Assembly: GCA_034437455.1 (NCBI GenBank)
Contig: DAOTUB010000221.1
Coordinates: 1-49,645 of the forward strand
Source of the DNA: DAOTUB01 sp034437455
GTDB taxonomy: Bacteria; Chloroflexota; Anaerolineae; B4-G1
Reading direction: 5' to 3'
Length of the DNA: 49,645 nucleotides
Shown: positions 1-8,247 of the stretch, one piece after another
Layout of the letters: each line of letters starts with the position of its first letter
Numbering within the stretch: the stretch's first letter is position 1
Translations under genes and position numbers: made by a program
The notes under the pieces: generated by a model
The model's database searches: none
The model's input: only the letters and a program-made list of their open reading frames with translations
Told to the model about the DNA's origin: nothing

Positions 1-1663
1 CTAGCAGCTTGTCGGAGAGAAAACTTTGGTAGCTCATAACCGACAAACAGCAACTGATTTTGATCAACAATCGTGCAGTAGTGAACCATAGATACCATGA
101 TATTAGCAAATCGGGCTCATTCCTGGCTCAATTGGGTTTCGTCAATTCCCAAATTGCCTCCGTTTCAGGTGGGAGGCGCAATACGAGGCTGTGGTCTTCA
201 TCTTCTAGCTGGTCGCCAACTTGTGCAGCCGCTTCAAGTTCCAAGCCAGACATACCAGGCCCCATTCACCCGCGGCCGCTCCCAAACCGCGCAGCGAGAA
301 TTGCCGGAACCCCAATACTTCCTTGATGATGCCGATCACCGGCTCGACCGTAGACTTGCGCAGGCCGTAGATCGCTTTGCCAATCTCAGTTTGAAGCTTG
401 TAGGCCATCTTGACAATCGGGCTCGCATCATCCGGCGGTGGTTCGGGCGTCTGGGCAAAACGCTCACGCCAACTTTTGTTGTGTGGCTCACGTCCCGTGG
501 CGATGAATGGATCAATTGCCCGGGCCTCGAGCTCTCGAATATTCTTGGGGGCAAAGTAGCTGTTGTCCAACGCAGCCGCTTTGGGCTGGCCGATCTCGGA
601 CGGGATGGCATCGATGGTGGGAATTGCCTCGTACGTGTCGACGGGATGATTCGACAACGTGTTGCCCACGATAAACATGCTCTCTTGATCCACTGCGGCT
701 TGGACATTGTAATGTTGGTCAAAGCCACCATTCGCGCTGTTCTTCATAATGCGCGAGCCCGGATCAGTGAAGTTGTATTGATCCTTGTCGCGTGCTCCAG
801 ACTGCGGGGGCTTGGGCTTCGGTCCGCGTGGCTTGTGGCCTGTTTCCAAAGCTTTCTCTTCCCGCGCCCGCAACTTGGCCTGATATTCAGCCCACTCGAC
901 CTGATACCGTTCTTCGGCCCGTGCTTCCAAAACGCGCTTCGCCTCCGCCAAGTTCACCAAACGCTCTTGCCGCAAGGCCACCTCGGTGTCGATCTCCAGC
1001 CCTGGCAGCAACTCCGTTTCGTACCCTTGCTCACCCAAGGCCAGCAACTCTTCCACTTCTTGTCGCAGTTGCTCTTCCAGTTTCAGCAACCGCCCATAAC
1101 TGACCGCTTTGCTCTTGGACGCATCGGCATGCACCTTGCTCCCATCCAGACTGATATTGCCCAACTTCAGATACCCCATCTCATGCGCGATCAGCAATAC
1201 TTGGGCAAACACCACTGCGATCTCTGTCAGGAACTGTTTTCGGAACCACGCGATGGTCGAATGATCGGGATGCAATCCACCGGCTATGAATCGAAATGGA
1301 ATGACCTCGTAAGTCGCCGTCTCAATCTTGCGCGAGCTAAACAGACCGGTCGCATACCCATACAACAACAGCCCCAACAGCACCGGCGGATCAATTGGCT
1401 CACCCCCTACCTCCGCATAGTAAGCATAGAAGACGCCCAAGTCCAGCATCTCAATGATAGCGACAATGAAGCGAGCCAGATGGTCCGCTGGCAGACAGTC
1501 ATCTATCGTCAGCGTTTGCTGACCCGATCGTTCATAATCAACTGTTTTGAATTTGCGTGCCATAATCGTTGCTCCTTGCCACAGACATCAGGTTTGTTTA
1601 GATGGCCGCAATTTTACCGCAAATCGAGTTCGGAGGGAAGTCGCCTCTCCGACAAACTGCTAG
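1..1663 (-). mobile_element. Complete IS1182-family insertion sequence
   Basis: The two outer ends are imperfect inverted repeats of about 26 bp. The left end reads ctagcagcttgtcggagag, and the reverse complement of the right end (about 1638-1663) reads ctagcagtttgtcggagag. A single transposase gene fills the element on the minus strand. The outermost ctag is itself palindromic and could be the target duplication rather than part of the element. Nothing to the left of position 1 is available, so the duplication cannot be checked. The element sits 91 bp upstream of the mannosidase gene. Confidence 0.9.
205..1563 (-). CDS. IS1182-family transposase
   Basis: This 452-residue protein should catalyse cut-and-paste movement of the surrounding element. 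It begins with the DUF772-type N-terminal domain usual in IS1182 transposases (about residues 15-110, including LPADHLARFI and a conserved ATGLFSSRKIE stretch). The DDE-type core follows, with the usual C-terminal STVEPVIGIIKEVLGFRQF segment, where the glutamate is the expected third acidic residue. The middle of the protein (about 170-265) is charged and coiled-coil-like. The length is normal for the family and there is no frameshift, so the element may be active. Family assignment is firm; activity is inferred. Confidence 0.92.
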   Translation of the reverse strand: MARKFKTVDYERSGQQTLTIDDCLPADHLARFIVAIIEMLDLGVFYAYYAEVGGEPIDPPVLLGLLLYGYATGLFSSRKIETATYEVIPFRFIAGGLHPDHSTIAWFRKQFLTEIAVVFAQVLLIAHEMGYLKLGNISLDGSKVHADASKSKAVSYGRLLKLEEQLRQEVEELLALGEQGYETELLPGLEIDTEVALRQERLVNLAEAKRVLEARAEERYQVEWAEYQAKLRAREEKALETGHKPRGPKPKPPQSGARDKDQYNFTDPGSRIMKNSANGGFDQHYNVQAAVDQESMFIVGNTLSNHPVDTYEAIPTIDAIPSEIGQPKAAALDNSYFAPKNIRELEARAIDPFIATGREPHNKSWRERFAQTPEPPPDDASPIVKMAYKLQTEIGKAIYGLRKSTVEPVIGIIKEVLGFRQFSLRGLGAAAGEWGLVCLAWNLKRLHKLATS

Positions 1664-1754
1664 ATGTCTTGCATAAATTAGCACCGGTGATAAAATTGGC
1701 CGATTCTGTCACCCATGTGCTGGCATTTGTTTACGATTTGAGGGGGTTCAAAAA

Positions 1755-4700
1755 ATGGCGCTGACCATCGAATGGCAACGACGCATTGACAACTGGCGCA
1801 AGGAATTGCCCAACCACTTTTACCGCCCGCTGGGAACCGTTCCATTGAGCGGCTTTACGACCACGGAGCAACTGACCGCTGAGCAAGCGCTCGCAGGAAA
1901 CTTTCAGCCGGTGCCGCCCGGTACGGAGTGGGGGGGCAAGTGGGAATACGGCTGGTTCCAGGGCGAGGTCGTGTTGCCCGAGGCAGCGGCAGGTCAGCGG
2001 ATCGTCCTCAAAGTCGAGGTAGGAGAGCCAAGCTCGATCTATGGTGGAGTAGAGTGCGCGGTCTTTGTCGACGGCCAGATCGCCGGGGCGCGGGATCGCC
2101 AGCACGATCACGTCACGCTTTGTCGCGACGGCGTTCCGGGGACGCGGTACAGGGTGCTGGTCGAAGGGTACGCCGGTCACGGCGCGCGCGTCACCTGCGC
2201 TGGCCCCACGCCTCTGGATCGCGAGACCGTGCCCGAACCCGGTCCAACGCAGGCCATCGTCGGCGAGAGCACCTTTGGCGTCTGGGAAGACGAGGCATTC
2301 CAGCTCTGGATCGACGTCGAGACGCTCTACCACCTCCGCGAGAAGAGCATCGACCAGGACTCGCTGCGGGTGGCCGAGATCGACCGGGCGCTGTGGGATT
2401 TTACCCTGATCGTCGATTTCGAGTTGCCTCACGCCGAGATGCTGGAGACGATGCGCGCCTGCCGGGAGCAACTCAAGCCGCTCCTGGAGTGCGTCAACGG
2501 CTCGACCGCGCCGACGCTGTTCGCCTTCGGTCACGCGCACCTGGACGTGGCCTGGCTTTGGCCGCTGGCCGAGACGGAACGGAAGGCCGCCCGCACCTTT
2601 GCCACCCAGTTGGCCCTGATGGACGAGTACCCCGAATACAAATTTCTCCAAAGCCAGCCGCACCTCTATTGGATGGTCAAGACGTGCTATCCCGAGTTGT
2701 ACGCGCGGGTCAAAAAAGCGGTCGAGAAAGGCCAGTTCATCCCCGACGGCAGCACGTGGATCGAGCCAGACACGAACGTCCCCAGCGGCGAAAGCCTCAT
2801 CCGGCAGTTCATCCACGGGCAGCGCTTTTTCCGGGACGAGTTCGGCGTCGCGTGCGAGACGCTCTGGTTGCCGGACGTCTTTGGTTATTCGGGCGCGCTG
2901 CCGCAGATCATGCGCGGCTGCGGGGTCAAGTATTTCTCGTCGGCCAAGATCTTTTGGGCCTACAACGACCACGATCCCTTTCCCTACAACACCTTCACAT
3001 GGGAGGGCATGGACGGTTCCGAGGTGCTGGTGCATCTGTGTAACTATTATAGCTGCCAGACCGACCCGGCCTACGTGATCAACTATTGGAACACGCGCGT
3101 CCAGAAGGATGGCTTTTCGACGCGCCCGTTCCCCTACGGCTGGGGCGATGGTGGCGGCGGGCCGACCCGCACGCACGTCGAACACCTCCGCCGGATACGA
3201 GATCTCGAGGGTATGCCCCGCGTCAAACCGGGAACGCTGACCGAGTATTTTCGAGACCAGGAGGCGCGGGGGATCCCCGACGCTCGCTACGTGGGCGAGT
3301 TGTACTTCCAGGCCCACCGGGGGACCTACACCTCGCAGGCGAAAACGAAGCGAGGGAACCGCCAGAGCGAGTTTGCCCTCCGCGAGGCCGAGCTGTGGGG
3401 CGTGGCGGCGAGGGCGCTCAAAGGGGCCTGCCCTGATGGTTCGACAAGCTCACCACGGCGGCCTGCAGAAGGGTTCGCGTTCCCGGTCGAGGAGCTGGAC
3501 GAGGCGTGGAGATTGCTCCTGCTGAACCAGTTCCACGACATCATCCCCGGCTCGTCCATCCAGCGGGTGTACGAGGAAGCCGAGGCCGATTATGCATCCG
3601 TCATCAGCACGGCGCGAGGGGTGGCAAGCCAGGCTATGTCTGCCTTGACGGACGATGCCCAGGCGTTGACGGTTTTCAACTCGCTTTCCTGGTGTCGATC
3701 CGCCTTGGTCGCCCTTTCCGAAAACTTTGAAGGTGCGATGGACGAGGCGGGCAATGTCCTGCCCACCCAAACCCTGGATGGCAAGACCTGGGTAGAGGCG
3801 ATCGTTCCCTCGTGTGGTTGGACCACCTTATGCCCTGCTGATGCTGGGCAAGTTGACAATACGCTGGCCGCTACAGAACGATTACTGGAAAACGATCTGT
3901 TGCGCGTCGAGTTCAACGAGAGGGGCGAGATCACCAGCATCTTTGACAAAGACGCCGGGCGCGAGTTGGCAGCCGGACCGTGCAACAGCCTCAAGATGTA
4001 CAAAGACGTGCCCACCGCCTGGGACGCCTGGGACCTCGACAGCATGTACGCGCTCACGCCGGTCGAGTTGGACGAACCGGCGCGCATCGAGGTCGTGGCG
4101 AGCGGCCCGCTCGTCGCCATCCTCTGCGTCACACGAACGCTCCACGAGTCGACGATGACGCAGGAGATCCGCCTGCGTCGCGGCAGCCGCCGTGTCGATT
4201 TCCACACCGTCGTCGATTGGCGGGAGCGACACAAGCTGCTCAAGGTCAACTTTCCGGTGAACGTCCACGCCAACGAAGGCATCCACGAGATTCAGTTCGG
4301 CCACATCCGCCGCCCCAACCACAAGTCCAGGCCCTTTGACGCGGATCGCTTCGAGGTACCGAACCAAAAGTGGAGCGCCCTCGCGGAAGAGAACCGGGGC
4401 TGTGCGGTGCTCAACGATTGCAAGTACGGCGTCAACGTGCTGGGCAACAGCATCAATCTGACGCTGCTCAAGTCGGCACTCGCGCCCGACATGACGGCAG
4501 ATAGGGGGCGACAGGAGTTCACCTATGCTTTTTACGCCTGGAACGGCAGCTTTGCCGAGAGCGACCTGGTGCGCGAGGGGTACGAACTCAACTGCCCGGC
4601 GACGACAGTGTCAGGCGCAGCGGGCGAAGGGTCGATATTTTCCGTGGACGCGCCCAACGTGATCGTCGAGACAGTCAAACCCGCCGAGGATGGTTCTGAC

Positions 4701-4901
4701 GACGTCGTCGTGCGATTGTACGAGGCAAAGCGGATGGCGACGCGCTGCACGCTGTCCACGTCGCTGCCGGTGCTCGGAGCAGCGCAGACCGATATGCTGG
4801 AGAATGTCCAGAGAGAGTTACAGTGTGACGATGGCGGCGAGGCAGCGCTCGAATTCCGTGCTTTCGAGGTCAAGACCGTGCGGTTGCGGCTGGCGTCGTA
4901 G
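1755..4901 (+). CDS. GH38 alpha-mannosidase
   Basis: The 1048-residue protein belongs to glycoside hydrolase family 38 and should remove alpha-linked mannose, probably from imported or glycoprotein-derived oligosaccharides. No signal peptide is visible, so it is likely cytoplasmic. The catalytic domain begins near residue 256 with the zinc-binding GHAHLDVAW motif (H262 and D264 by family comparison). The nucleophile is D374 in LPDVFGYS, and H594 lies in NQFHDIIPGSS. The C-terminal beta-rich domains run from about 640 to the end. The ATG follows a purine-rich gaggggg. Around residues 558-575 there is an extra proline/serine-rich stretch encoded by a repeat-like sequence (separate entry), which the family does not need. 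Confidence 0.95.
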   Translation: MALTIEWQRRIDNWRKELPNHFYRPLGTVPLSGFTTTEQLTAEQALAGNFQPVPPGTEWGGKWEYGWFQGEVVLPEAAAGQRIVLKVEVGEPSSIYGGVECAVFVDGQIAGARDRQHDHVTLCRDGVPGTRYRVLVEGYAGHGARVTCAGPTPLDRETVPEPGPTQAIVGESTFGVWEDEAFQLWIDVETLYHLREKSIDQDSLRVAEIDRALWDFTLIVDFELPHAEMLETMRACREQLKPLLECVNGSTAPTLFAFGHAHLDVAWLWPLAETERKAARTFATQLALMDEYPEYKFLQSQPHLYWMVKTCYPELYARVKKAVEKGQFIPDGSTWIEPDTNVPSGESLIRQFIHGQRFFRDEFGVACETLWLPDVFGYSGALPQIMRGCGVKYFSSAKIFWAYNDHDPFPYNTFTWEGMDGSEVLVHLCNYYSCQTDPAYVINYWNTRVQKDGFSTRPFPYGWGDGGGGPTRTHVEHLRRIRDLEGMPRVKPGTLTEYFRDQEARGIPDARYVGELYFQAHRGTYTSQAKTKRGNRQSEFALREAELWGVAARALKGACPDGSTSSPRRPAEGFAFPVEELDEAWRLLLLNQFHDIIPGSSIQRVYEEAEADYASVISTARGVASQAMSALTDDAQALTVFNSLSWCRSALVALSENFEGAMDEAGNVLPTQTLDGKTWVEAIVPSCGWTTLCPADAGQVDNTLAATERLLENDLLRVEFNERGEITSIFDKDAGRELAAGPCNSLKMYKDVPTAWDAWDLDSMYALTPVELDEPARIEVVASGPLVAILCVTRTLHESTMTQEIRLRRGSRRVDFHTVVDWRERHKLLKVNFPVNVHANEGIHEIQFGHIRRPNHKSRPFDADRFEVPNQKWSALAEENRGCAVLNDCKYGVNVLGNSINLTLLKSALAPDMTADRGRQEFTYAFYAWNGSFAESDLVREGYELNCPATTVSGAAGEGSIFSVDAPNVIVETVKPAEDGSDDVVVRLYEAKRMATRCTLSTSLPVLGAAQTDMLENVQRELQCDDGGEAALEFRAFEVKTVRLRLAS
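3432..3460 (+). repeat. Short interspersed repeat read in frame inside the mannosidase gene
   Basis: The stretch gttcgacaagctcaccacg resembles the short interspersed repeats found in many Chloroflexota and cyanobacterial intergenic regions, commonly seen as gagcttgtcgaa-type sequences. Here it is translated as STSSPRR. It lies between the ELWGVAARALKG and ELDEAWRLLLLNQFHD blocks that are normally close together in GH38 proteins. The reading frame is kept. The identification as a repeat comes from recall of the motif, since no second copy of this exact sequence is seen in the window. Confidence 0.5.
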
Positions 4902-4937
4902 AGAGCAATCCTGTCGCTCTTTGAGCTGGTTCTGCAG

Positions 4938-4966
4938 TTGCCCCGCCATACCAGGAGTGGTATAAT
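4938..4966 (+). promoter_or_regulatory. Sigma70-type promoter for the 4999 gene
   Basis: TTGCCC at 4938-4943 and TATAAT at 4961-4966 are separated by 17 bp. The expected transcription start lies about 25 bp before the GTG start at 4999, and an aaggaga ribosome site lies between. It probably drives the small cassette at 4999-5934. Confidence 0.6.
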
Positions 4967-4998
4967 TCTTTACGAGCGAACATGGAAGGAGACGCGAC

Positions 4999-5391
4999 GT
5001 GACAGTTGCCACTTATGTCGGGATTGCACAACAGGATGGGCAGATCCACCTGGCCGAGCCGATCGATCTGCCCGAAGGTAGCCTGGTCTATGTCATTGTG
5101 CCTCCTGTCGTAGACGAGCAGACTGCCTGCCGTCAGGCGAATCGTTGGCTGCTGGAGCACGTTGGAGATATGGTGATGGCCGGCCAGCCCACCTTCACCT
5201 GGAACGGCGAGCGTGCCGTTTGGCGTTGCGACGCTTTTGCCACCGCGCTGCGCAGGCAACCCCAAGGACCCATCGGCCACGTAGACGTAGACGTGAGCAC
5301 CGGCCAGGTACTGGCCGACGATGCCCATGCCCAGGAGATGATCGCGCGTGGCAAGCAGGTTGAGTTTAACTCACTTCCGGCAGGAGGATGA
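4999..5391 (+). CDS. Small protein with antitoxin-like N-terminus
   Basis: This 130-residue protein starts at GTG after an aaggaga ribosome site. Its first 35 residues (GIAQQDGQIHLAEPIDLPEG then SLVYVIVPP) resemble the short beta-rich AF2212/DUF104-type antitoxin fold, which commonly reads as G-x-I-x-L-x-x-P-x-x-L-P-E-G. The remaining 95 residues are not recognised. They contain an ANRWLLEHVGD helix and a TFTWNGERAVWRCDAF segment. Its end overlaps the next gene, a broken C39-like protein, by 44 bp, so the two formed a unit. A toxin-antitoxin role is only a guess, because the partner looks like a cysteine peptidase rather than a PIN toxin. Confidence 0.55.
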   Translation: MTVATYVGIAQQDGQIHLAEPIDLPEGSLVYVIVPPVVDEQTACRQANRWLLEHVGDMVMAGQPTFTWNGERAVWRCDAFATALRRQPQGPIGHVDVDVSTGQVLADDAHAQEMIARGKQVEFNSLPAGG

Positions 5392-5934
5392 GTTCGGCGG
5401 CTGCCTGCCCGCCTGTGTCCAGATGGTACTGGCCCATCTGGGCATCGTGCGTTCTCAGAAAGATCTGGCTCGACTGTTGGAAACGGAGCGAGGAGTAGGG
5501 ACGCCAGCCTTTAACATTGCCCGACTTGTTTCGGACGAGTTGGACGTGGTTTACACTTCCGGCTCGTTGGAGGACGTGGCCGCCTGGCTGGAGAGCAGTG
5601 TACCCGTAATCGCCTTTGTCCAGGCAGGTGAACTGCCTCACTGGCGCGGCGAACGCTCGCATCACGCTCTCGTGGTATCTTCTCAATAACTTGGGGTGAA
5701 TCTGTTCGTAGTGCGCACTTCAGTGCGCTTTTAGGGGCGCTGAAGCGCCTACTACGAACAAGCCCCCGGTTTATTGAGAAGATACCTCTCGTGATTGTCG
5801 GCCTGGAGAGCGGGGTGGTGCATTTGCTCGATCCGGCAACGGACGCGCAAGTCATCACGGCACCGACAGGTGATTTTCTGCTCGCCTGGGACGAGCGGGC
5901 TTGTACGTATGCCATCATCACCAGACGACAATAG
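5348..5934 (+). pseudogene. C39-like cysteine peptidase gene broken by a miniature element
   Basis: The first 109 codons encode a papain-like C39 domain with the catalytic cysteine in EFGGCLPACVQMVL and the histidine in RSHHALVV. A 111-bp palindromic element with an 8-bp target duplication is inserted at codon 109 and ends the frame in TATCTTCTCAATAA. Removing the element plus one duplication restores HHALVIVGLESGVVHLLD and a frame running to TAG at 5932-5934. The restored protein would be about 155 residues. The start is uncertain: GTG at 5348 overlaps the preceding gene, and a TTG lies a few codons downstream. There is no signal peptide. Confidence 0.85.
5675..5785. mobile_element. Miniature inverted-repeat element, family A copy 1
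   Basis: This 111-bp element has perfect 15-bp terminal inverted repeats, gtatcttctcaataa at 5675-5689 and its complement at 5771-5785. It is flanked by an exact 8-bp target duplication, ctctcgtg at 5667-5674 and 5786-5793. The interior is itself palindromic: ttcgtagt is matched by actacgaa, with two smaller GC-rich hairpins between them. It encodes no protein, so it must have been moved by a transposase supplied elsewhere. It disrupts the C39-like gene. Confidence 0.9.
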
Positions 5935-5948
5935 CTTGGAATTGATCC

Positions 5949-5983
5949 AAAACCTGACGGGTCTCGCAGACCCGTCAGGTTTT
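5949..5983. terminator. Bidirectional hairpin terminator between convergent genes
   Basis: AAAACCTGACGGGTCT is followed by a CGC loop and the exact complement AGACCCGTCAGGTTTT, giving a 16-bp stem with A/T runs at both ends. It lies between the C39-like pseudogene (plus) and the radical SAM gene (minus), where a two-way terminator is expected. The cctgac/gtct core resembles the inverted repeat at 47839-47934, so it may also be a dispersed repeat used as a terminator. Confidence 0.7.
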
Positions 5984-5994
5984 TGAGCAAGGGG

Positions 5995-7137
5995 TCAAAC
6001 AAACCGCTTCATCAGTTCACCGGTGATCTCGTCCACGTTATCCGCAGTGACTCCAAGCTCGCGATAGACCCTTTCAGCCTTTGCCAAGCGGCGGGGATTT
6101 TCCATATCGCTCAAGCCGGAGAAGACGGCTATCCTGCGCCCGATCTGGTACAGGCGTTGGCGCGCGGGGTCCATCGCCAGGAAGGTGCGCAGGATCGCGA
6201 GCATCCGCTCCTTATCGTCGGGCAAGGTTCCCTCCAGATCGCCAAAGAGATTCAGGATGTGATCGCTTTTGACGACGCTCGTGATGCCGTCCAGGTTTTC
6301 GATGAACAGCAGAATCTCTTTTGCAACCTCAAGGTCCGTGCATTTTTCAAAGCGACCCGCCTGAACCTCCTCAAATAGCGGGATCCGGCTCGGGATCGCC
6401 AGGGTGCGCAGCCGGATGAAATCTGGATCGATCTGATTCAATGCGTCGGCGGTCTCCAGGGCGTGCTCTTCGAGAAGCGTCCTCCCTCCCAGGCCCGGCA
6501 TATAGTATTCCGAAAACTCTATCCCCGCCCGCTTTACCTTCTGCCCCGCTTTGATCTGTATCTCTTTCGTCGCGCCCTTTTTGACCATTTCGAGCACCTT
6601 GTCGGAACCGGATTCGAGGCCGGTGTGGATCCGGTTCAAGCCCGCGTCCCCGATGGCCTTCAGGTCGTCGTCCGCGATCCGCGCGAGGGTGTGCGCACGC
6701 GCGTACGACGTGATCCGCTCCACCCACGGGAAGCGCGCCTTGAGATGATTCAGGATGTCGACCAGATCGGCGGGCTTGATGACGAGGCTGTTCGCGTCCT
6801 GGATAAACACGGATGTTGCGCCGCCAGCAAGCCAGTTGAACGCCGCGTGAAAGGCTTGCTGCTCTCCTGGCTCGATGGTGGCGACGATCTGGTTGAGCGC
6901 CGTTCGATCGATGCGGCCCGATTCGTCGACATGTTGCCGCAATGCCTCTACGTACTTGTGGACGGCGTCAACGTCCCTTTTGACGTGCTCCACCGGGCGG
7001 ATAGAGAAACGCGTCCCCTTGTAGACGGGGCAAAAGGTGCAGCGATTCCAGGGACAGTTCCGCGTCACGCGCACGAACAGGCTGTACGCCTCGCTCGGCG
7101 GTCGGATGGGGCCTTGCTCGAATTGATAATCGCTCAC
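5995..7137 (-). CDS. Radical SAM protein (CX4CX2C type)
   Basis: The 380-residue protein carries the iron-sulfur motif NCPWNRCTFC near residue 28. The cysteine spacing is CX4CX2C, one residue longer than the classical CX3CX2C. Such spacing is seen in a subset of Elp3-like/COG1032-type radical SAM proteins. The TIM-barrel continues with LNRIHTGLESGSDKVLEMV (about 175-195), typical of the SAM-binding strand, and ends near 290. No B12-binding or TRAM domain is visible. It overlaps the upstream polysaccharide deacetylase gene by 4 bp, so the two are co-translated and probably act on a common substrate. The substrate cannot be named from sequence. Confidence 0.85.
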   Translation of the reverse strand: MSDYQFEQGPIRPPSEAYSLFVRVTRNCPWNRCTFCPVYKGTRFSIRPVEHVKRDVDAVHKYVEALRQHVDESGRIDRTALNQIVATIEPGEQQAFHAAFNWLAGGATSVFIQDANSLVIKPADLVDILNHLKARFPWVERITSYARAHTLARIADDDLKAIGDAGLNRIHTGLESGSDKVLEMVKKGATKEIQIKAGQKVKRAGIEFSEYYMPGLGGRTLLEEHALETADALNQIDPDFIRLRTLAIPSRIPLFEEVQAGRFEKCTDLEVAKEILLFIENLDGITSVVKSDHILNLFGDLEGTLPDDKERMLAILRTFLAMDPARQRLYQIGRRIAVFSGLSDMENPRRLAKAERVYRELGVTADNVDEITGELMKRFV

Positions 7138-7982
7138 GATTCGTCTTCTTCCACCGAGAGCGTCTTGGCCACGTCTCCCATCCGGGCGAAACTCGCCGCG
7201 CCCTTCAGGATCACGCGCTGGATGAAGCGTTCCAGGAGCGCCATCCGGTGGCCGCGCCCGATCACCTGGGGATGCATGGTGAGGGTAAAGACGCCGTTCT
7301 CCGCGTGGTCGACCATATAGTCGAACTCGCCCGCCCAGATCTCGAACACCTTCGAGGGGGCGGAGAGGCCCACTCGCAGCGGGTCAAAGTTGAAGGTAAA
7401 ATGCGGCCAGTCGTCCAGGCAAAAATCCACCGGGAACTCCCACAGGTTCACCTCCTCTCCCATGTGCAGCGGCTCCTCCACGCCGACCCGATCTCCCAGC
7501 CGGGGGCGGTAGGGAGCAAAGTCGTCGGCAAAGAGGCTCGAGTCGTAGAGAAAGCCGTACTCGACCAGCAGGGAGAGAGTGACGTCGCTATAGTCCCAGG
7601 AAGGGGAGCGATAGCCCAGGGGCGGGTCTCCCAGGAATCGCTCCAGCACCTCCAGGCCCCGATCCAGGCTGCGCCGTTCTTCGTCGGGATGCTGTGCGCT
7701 GGGGTCCTCGTGGCCGTAGCCGTGATGGGCCACCTCGTGACCGGCGGCCAGGATCGCCTCGACGGCGGCGGGGAAGGACTCGGCGGTGTGGCCGGGGGTG
7801 AAAAAGGTCGCGGGAATGTCGTACCTCGCCAGCAACTCCAGGATGCGGGGCACGCCTACCCGCGCTCCGTACTCTCCCCGCGAAAGCATCGCCGGGGTGA
7901 CGGTCGGGTAGCTCCCCAGCCAGACGCTCAACGCGTCAAAGTCAAAGGTCAGGCAGACGGTGTGCGGTTTTTTCTTGGGCAT
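7134..7982 (-). CDS. Polysaccharide deacetylase (NodB-like) family protein
   Basis: The 282-residue protein has the NodB-type fold of carbohydrate esterase family 4. LTFDFDALS near residue 11 carries the catalytic and metal-binding aspartates. HEVAHHGYGHED (about 82-93) holds the metal histidines, and YRSPSWDYS (about 124-132) is motif 3. The TMHPQVIGRG motif lies near 235. The longer loops and lack of a signal peptide resemble the cytoplasmic PuuE/allantoinase-like branch that acts on small amides rather than on cell-wall polymers. It overlaps the radical SAM gene by 4 bp and is the first gene of this pair. Confidence 0.85.
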   Translation of the reverse strand: MPKKKPHTVCLTFDFDALSVWLGSYPTVTPAMLSRGEYGARVGVPRILELLARYDIPATFFTPGHTAESFPAAVEAILAAGHEVAHHGYGHEDPSAQHPDEERRSLDRGLEVLERFLGDPPLGYRSPSWDYSDVTLSLLVEYGFLYDSSLFADDFAPYRPRLGDRVGVEEPLHMGEEVNLWEFPVDFCLDDWPHFTFNFDPLRVGLSAPSKVFEIWAGEFDYMVDHAENGVFTLTMHPQVIGRGHRMALLERFIQRVILKGAASFARMGDVAKTLSVEEDES

Positions 7983-8047
7983 GGATCTCCTTTACAAGAT
8001 GTCGGTCCTCTGGTCTCCGCGCAAATCGTTCGGGATTGCAGCGGGAC

Positions 8048-8169
8048 CAGTAATTCCCGATATGACCCGGCTGCCCCCCTCTAACTCCCCCCATTGGGGG
8101 GAGAACCGTCCAACTTCCCTCCCGTTGGGGGGGATTGAGGGGGGGGAAGCACCAAAACGGGAATTGCTG
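8048..8169. mobile_element. Miniature inverted-repeat element, family B copy 1
   Basis: The 122-bp element starts cagtaattcccg and ends cgggaattgctg, near-perfect inverted repeats. It is flanked by a 9-bp direct duplication, cagcgggac at 8039-8047 and 8170-8178. The interior is a run of C-rich and G-rich complementary blocks (ccccccattggggggag and related). No coding capacity is seen. It lies between the deacetylase start and the end of the 8248 gene. It shares ends and duplication length with the copy at 14410-14530 but not its interior. Confidence 0.82.
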
Positions 8170-8247
8170 CAGCGGGACAAACAAAGGGCCGCGCGGTTCA
8201 ATCGTTTCCGCCGGATGTGGCTGCTGTTCCTGGACGCGGGAGTCGCG

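Noticed and set aside
97..1764. Long plus-strand frame across the IS element
   Set aside because: It is antisense to the transposase and runs across the element end into unrelated sequence.
1731..3317. Long minus-strand frame opposite the mannosidase
   Set aside because: The plus-strand gene has intact GH38 motifs; the antisense frame shows none and no ribosome site.
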